A stretch of DNA of 64,000 nt from Shinella lacus (lineage in GTDB: Bacteria; Pseudomonadota; Alphaproteobacteria; Rhizobiales; Rhizobiaceae), in NCBI RefSeq assembly GCF_010994755.1, contig NZ_WHSB02000005.1, positions 405,281-469,280 of the forward strand. The letters are read 5' to 3'. Positions within the stretch are counted from its first letter, which is position 1. Each line of letters starts with the position of its first letter. The position numbers and the translations under genes were made by a program. The notes below the pieces were generated by a model. It searched no databases and had not been told where the DNA came from. It worked only from the letters and a program-made list of their open reading frames with translations. Shown here piece by piece: positions 61,369-64,000 of this stretch.

Positions 61369-62223
61369 ATGACCGCCCTGCCCGACCGCCGCCTTAACGC
61401 CTACCGCCCCGATCTCGCCGAAGAGGCGCTGCGCGGCACCGTCGCGGCGGAGCGTTACGTGGCGGGCACGCCCGCGCGGATCGCCGATCCGGTCGCCGCA
61501 CTCCGGCCCCGGCCGGACCTCACTGCCGGCATCGATACGCAACTGCTGTTCGGCGAGAACGTTCGCGTGCTCGACCGGGCGGATGGCTGGGCCTGGGTGA
61601 AATCGGATTTTGACGGTTATGTCGGCTATCTGCCGGAAGCAGCACTTGCCGAGGATGAACAGGCTGCGACCCATATCGTGGCCGTGCCGCGCAGCTTTGC
61701 CTATTCCGGCCCCGACCTGAAGACGCCTGCCGCCTTTGCGCTGTCGATCGGAAGCCGGCTAACGGTTGTCGGCGAAAGCGAGACGCGCGGCACGCGCTAC
61801 CTGACGCTGGCGGGCGGTCAGTCCGTCGTGGCCGGCCATTGCCTGGCCATGGGCGAGACGGCGGGGGACGACTATGTGTCCATCGCCGCCCGTTTCCTTG
61901 AAACGCCCTATCTCTGGGGCGGGCGCTCCGGTTTCGGCCTTGACTGCTCGGCCCTCGTGCAGCTTGCGATGATGATGACCGGCCGCACGGCACCGCGCGA
62001 TTCCGACATGCAGGCTGCCGGCCTCGGCACGCCGATCGAGCGCGCGGACCTTGTCCGCGGCGACCTGGTCTTCTGGAAGGGCCATGTGGCGATCATGGAA
62101 GACGCCCAAACCATCCTGCACGCCAACGGCCACACGATGAGCGTGGCGCGCGAGGGGCTGGACGCGGCGATCGAGCGCATCGGCTGGCTCTATCAGCAGC
62201 CGACGGGCTACCGCCGACCCTAA
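61369..62223 (+). CDS. NlpC/P60 cell-wall hydrolase with SH3 domain
   Basis: 284-residue C40 endopeptidase: an N-terminal SH3-like part (VRVLDRADGWAWVKSDFDGYVGYLPEAAL) and a C-terminal domain with the nucleophile in GFGLDCSALVQLAM and the His in GHVAIMEDAQTILHANGH. Cuts cell-wall peptides. The ATG at 61369 avoids eight extra residues that overlap the regulator gene. Confidence 0.9.
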   Translation: MTALPDRRLNAYRPDLAEEALRGTVAAERYVAGTPARIADPVAALRPRPDLTAGIDTQLLFGENVRVLDRADGWAWVKSDFDGYVGYLPEAALAEDEQAATHIVAVPRSFAYSGPDLKTPAAFALSIGSRLTVVGESETRGTRYLTLAGGQSVVAGHCLAMGETAGDDYVSIAARFLETPYLWGGRSGFGLDCSALVQLAMMMTGRTAPRDSDMQAAGLGTPIERADLVRGDLVFWKGHVAIMEDAQTILHANGHTMSVAREGLDAAIERIGWLYQQPTGYRRP

Positions 62224-62226
62224 GCT

Positions 62227-63180
62227 TCAGTACCCCGCGCTGCGATCGACGAGATGCTCCAGCGGCTTGCCGCTTTCGAGCCGCTCGATCTGCCCGGCCA
62301 CATGGCGGAAGAGGGCAGCGACGTCTGAAGCCGCCGCCGCGTGCGGCGTGATGACCACCTTGTCCATCGACCAGAGCGGGCTTTCGAGCGGCAGCGGCTC
62401 GGTCTCGAACACGTCGAGCGAGGCGCCGCGCAGCGTGCCGTCATTGATGCTGGCGACGATATCCGCCTCCACCTGGCTGCCGCCGCGGCCGGCATTGATG
62501 AAGACCGGCGCACCGAGCGGACCCTTGCGGCTGAGGCGGGTGAAGAGGCCGGTGTTGAAAATGCCCTTGGTGTCCGGCGTCAGCGGCAGCAGGCCGACGA
62601 GAATATCGGTCTTGGCGAGGAAGGCATTGAGGCCGCTCGCATCGAAGGTCTCGAAACCATCCACCTGCTTACGGCTGCGCGACCAGCCGATCACGTTGAA
62701 GCCGAGCGTCTTCAGCTTTGCCGCCGCATCCTGCCCGAGCACGCCAAACCCCATGATGCCGACGGTCAGTTCCTTGGCTTCCGGCTGGACGAGTTCGCGC
62801 CAGACGCGCTTCTGCCGCTGCGCCTCATAGGCCTGATGCTGGCGCAGATGCAGCAGGCACTGCAAGACCACCCACTCGCTCATGCGCGTCGTCAGCGTAT
62901 CGTCGACGAAACGCACCAGCGGCACGTCCGGCAGGCCGGGCAGCGTCAGCACATGATCGACGCCGGCGCCGCCGGAAAACACGACCTTGAGGTCTTTCGC
63001 CCGCGAAAAAAGATCGGCACCCGGCCTCCAGACCACGGCATAATCGATGCCGGAGAGGTCGCGCTTGCGGCTGCCGGGATGGAGCAGATTGATCACCTCC
63101 CGGTCGGCAAAAGCGCCCTTGAGCGCGGCGGCAACCTGCTCCTGGTCGAATTTCAGATCGATGATGACCGGGCTTTTCAT
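62227..63180 (-). CDS. glyoxylate/hydroxypyruvate reductase A (GhrA-type 2-hydroxyacid dehydrogenase)
   Basis: About 317-residue D-2-hydroxyacid dehydrogenase: NAD(P)-binding VGIMGFGVLGQDAAAKLKTLGFNVIGWSRS, the catalytic Arg in INAGRGGSQVE, Glu in FETEPLPLESPLW and His in VVITPHAAAASD. Reduces glyoxylate or hydroxypyruvate. An ATG at 63195 would add five residues. It follows the ABC ATPase gene closely (3-18 bp), so probably one transcript. Confidence 0.88.
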   Translation of the reverse strand: MKSPVIIDLKFDQEQVAAALKGAFADREVINLLHPGSRKRDLSGIDYAVVWRPGADLFSRAKDLKVVFSGGAGVDHVLTLPGLPDVPLVRFVDDTLTTRMSEWVVLQCLLHLRQHQAYEAQRQKRVWRELVQPEAKELTVGIMGFGVLGQDAAAKLKTLGFNVIGWSRSRKQVDGFETFDASGLNAFLAKTDILVGLLPLTPDTKGIFNTGLFTRLSRKGPLGAPVFINAGRGGSQVEADIVASINDGTLRGASLDVFETEPLPLESPLWSMDKVVITPHAAAASDVAALFRHVAGQIERLESGKPLEHLVDRSAGY

Positions 63181-63197
63181 GGCATTTCTCTTCATGT

Positions 63198-64000
63198 CTA
63201 CTGGCGGATGCTGTCGGCGCGGATGGCTTCCAGATCGAAGGCGGCGGCCATCAGTGCCTTGGTATAGGCCTCGCTCGGCCGTTCGATGATATCCTTCGCC
63301 GGCCCCTTTTCCACCACGCGCCCGGCCCGCATGACGATGATGTCGTTGGCGAGCGCGCGCACGACCTTCAGGTCGTGGCTGATGAAGAGATAGGCGAGAT
63401 TGTGCTTCACCTGGAGGTCACGCAGGAGTTCGACCACCTGCGCCTGCACGCTCATGTCGAGTGCGGAGGTCGGCTCGTCGAGCATGACGAATTCCGGCTT
63501 CAGCACCATGGCGCGCGCAATCGCGATGCGCTGGCGCTGGCCACCGGAAAATTCGTGCGGGTAGCGCCATCGGGTCGTCGGGTCGAGGCCGGTTTCCTCC
63601 AGCGCGGAGGCAACGCGGTGGTCGCGCTCGGCCTCGGAGAGCGACGGCTCATGGATCTTCAGGCCTTCCGCGACGATGTCGGACACCGACATGCGCGGCG
63701 ACAGCGAGCCAAAGGGATCCTGGAAGACGATCTGCATGCGGCGGCGCAGCGGCCGCATCTCGCCGAAGGAATGGCCGGCGATGTCCTGCCCGACGAAGGC
63801 GATGCGGCCCTGGGAGGAGATCAGCCGCGTCAGCGCGAGCCCCAGCGTTGTCTTGCCCGAGCCGGATTCGCCGACGACGCCGAGCGTGTGGCCGGCGCGC
63901 AGCTTCAGGTCGATGCCATCCACCGCCTTCACATGATCGACGACGCGGCGCAGGAAGCCGGCCTTGATGGGGAACCAGACCTTGACGTCCTCGGCTTCCA
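63198..64000 (-). CDS. peptide ABC transporter ATP-binding protein (YejF-like), 5' part cut off
   Basis: C-terminal ATPase domain of a YejF/OppDF-type peptide importer: VVGESGSGKTTLGLAL (Walker A), FQDPFGSLSPRMSV, HEFSGGQRQRIAIARAM (signature) and FVMLDEPTSALDMSVQAQ (Walker B). The frame stays open to the window edge and reads a VKVWFPIKAGFLRRVVDHVKAVDG linker typical of two-domain YejF, so an N-terminal ATPase domain is expected outside the window. Confidence 0.9.
   Translation of the reverse strand, partial: EAEDVKVWFPIKAGFLRRVVDHVKAVDGIDLKLRAGHTLGVVGESGSGKTTLGLALTRLISSQGRIAFVGQDIAGHSFGEMRPLRRRMQIVFQDPFGSLSPRMSVSDIVAEGLKIHEPSLSEAERDHRVASALEETGLDPTTRWRYPHEFSGGQRQRIAIARAMVLKPEFVMLDEPTSALDMSVQAQVVELLRDLQVKHNLAYLFISHDLKVVRALANDIIVMRAGRVVEKGPAKDIIERPSEAYTKALMAAAFDLEAIRADSIRQ

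Overview
The window reads as the chromosome of a Rhizobiales bacterium, most likely Rhizobiaceae (Rhizobium/Agrobacterium/Shinella/Ensifer range). The basis is dense GC-rich coding, the cpa-type Tad pilus locus, an AcnX-type hydroxyproline locus, a BMP-family nucleoside transporter, a rhizobial-style palindromic intergenic element and an alphaproteobacterial GTTC-N7-GTTC LexA box. The genus cannot be fixed from the sequence alone.

Layout. (1) 1-7093: a plus-strand catabolic operon. It encodes a 2,5-dioxovalerate-type aldehyde dehydrogenase (5' truncated by the window), a polar amino-acid ABC importer (binding protein, two permeases, ATPase), a DadA-like FAD dehydrogenase and a fused aconitase X. 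Together these fit uptake and breakdown of hydroxyproline isomers. (2) 7212-33765: a 26.5-kb integrated element in the 3' end of a tRNA-Ser(GGA) gene, bounded by an 18-bp direct repeat. (3) 34080-47411: a small membrane protein, msrA, slyX and a nucleoside uptake/salvage block: BMP-type importer, cdd, purine nucleoside phosphorylase, deoC and deoA on plus; upp, add and deoB on minus. (4) 47524-59413: a Tad/Flp pilus locus (pilA, cpaA-F, tadB, tadC on plus; tadD, two TadE/G-like pseudopilins and a CpaC N-domain protein on minus). (5) 59551-64000: M17 aminopeptidase, MarR-like regulator, NlpC/P60 hydrolase, GhrA-type reductase and a YejF-like ABC ATPase cut by the window end.

The element is the interesting part. 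Its left end has a P4-type integrase, an AlpA-like factor and a prim-pol/RepA-type helicase followed by a candidate iteron cluster. Next comes a compact morphogenesis operon with no capsid, portal, terminase or tail-tube gene. It has a tail-assembly chaperone with a textbook -1 frameshift site (CCCTTTT, 5-nt spacer, 7-bp GC hairpin), a tape-measure protein, a two-TM miniprotein, an S49 (lambda C-like) protease and two paralogous helical proteins. This composition suggests a phage satellite or heavily reduced prophage that keeps its own tail-length ruler; that reading is inference. The right half is accessory: a HerA/YjgR-type ATPase with a C-terminal membrane segment and divergent HTH gene, many small rhizobial genes with similar hairpin terminators, a DNA ligase D remnant, an SOS-type operon (orphan imuA to SRAP peptidase) behind a LexA box, a DUF5131/TcmP pair, a 727-residue tyrosine recombinase and a RuvC-like protein.

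No CRISPR array, rRNA gene or recognisable insertion sequence was seen. All homology calls come from motif and family recognition by eye; no database search was run.
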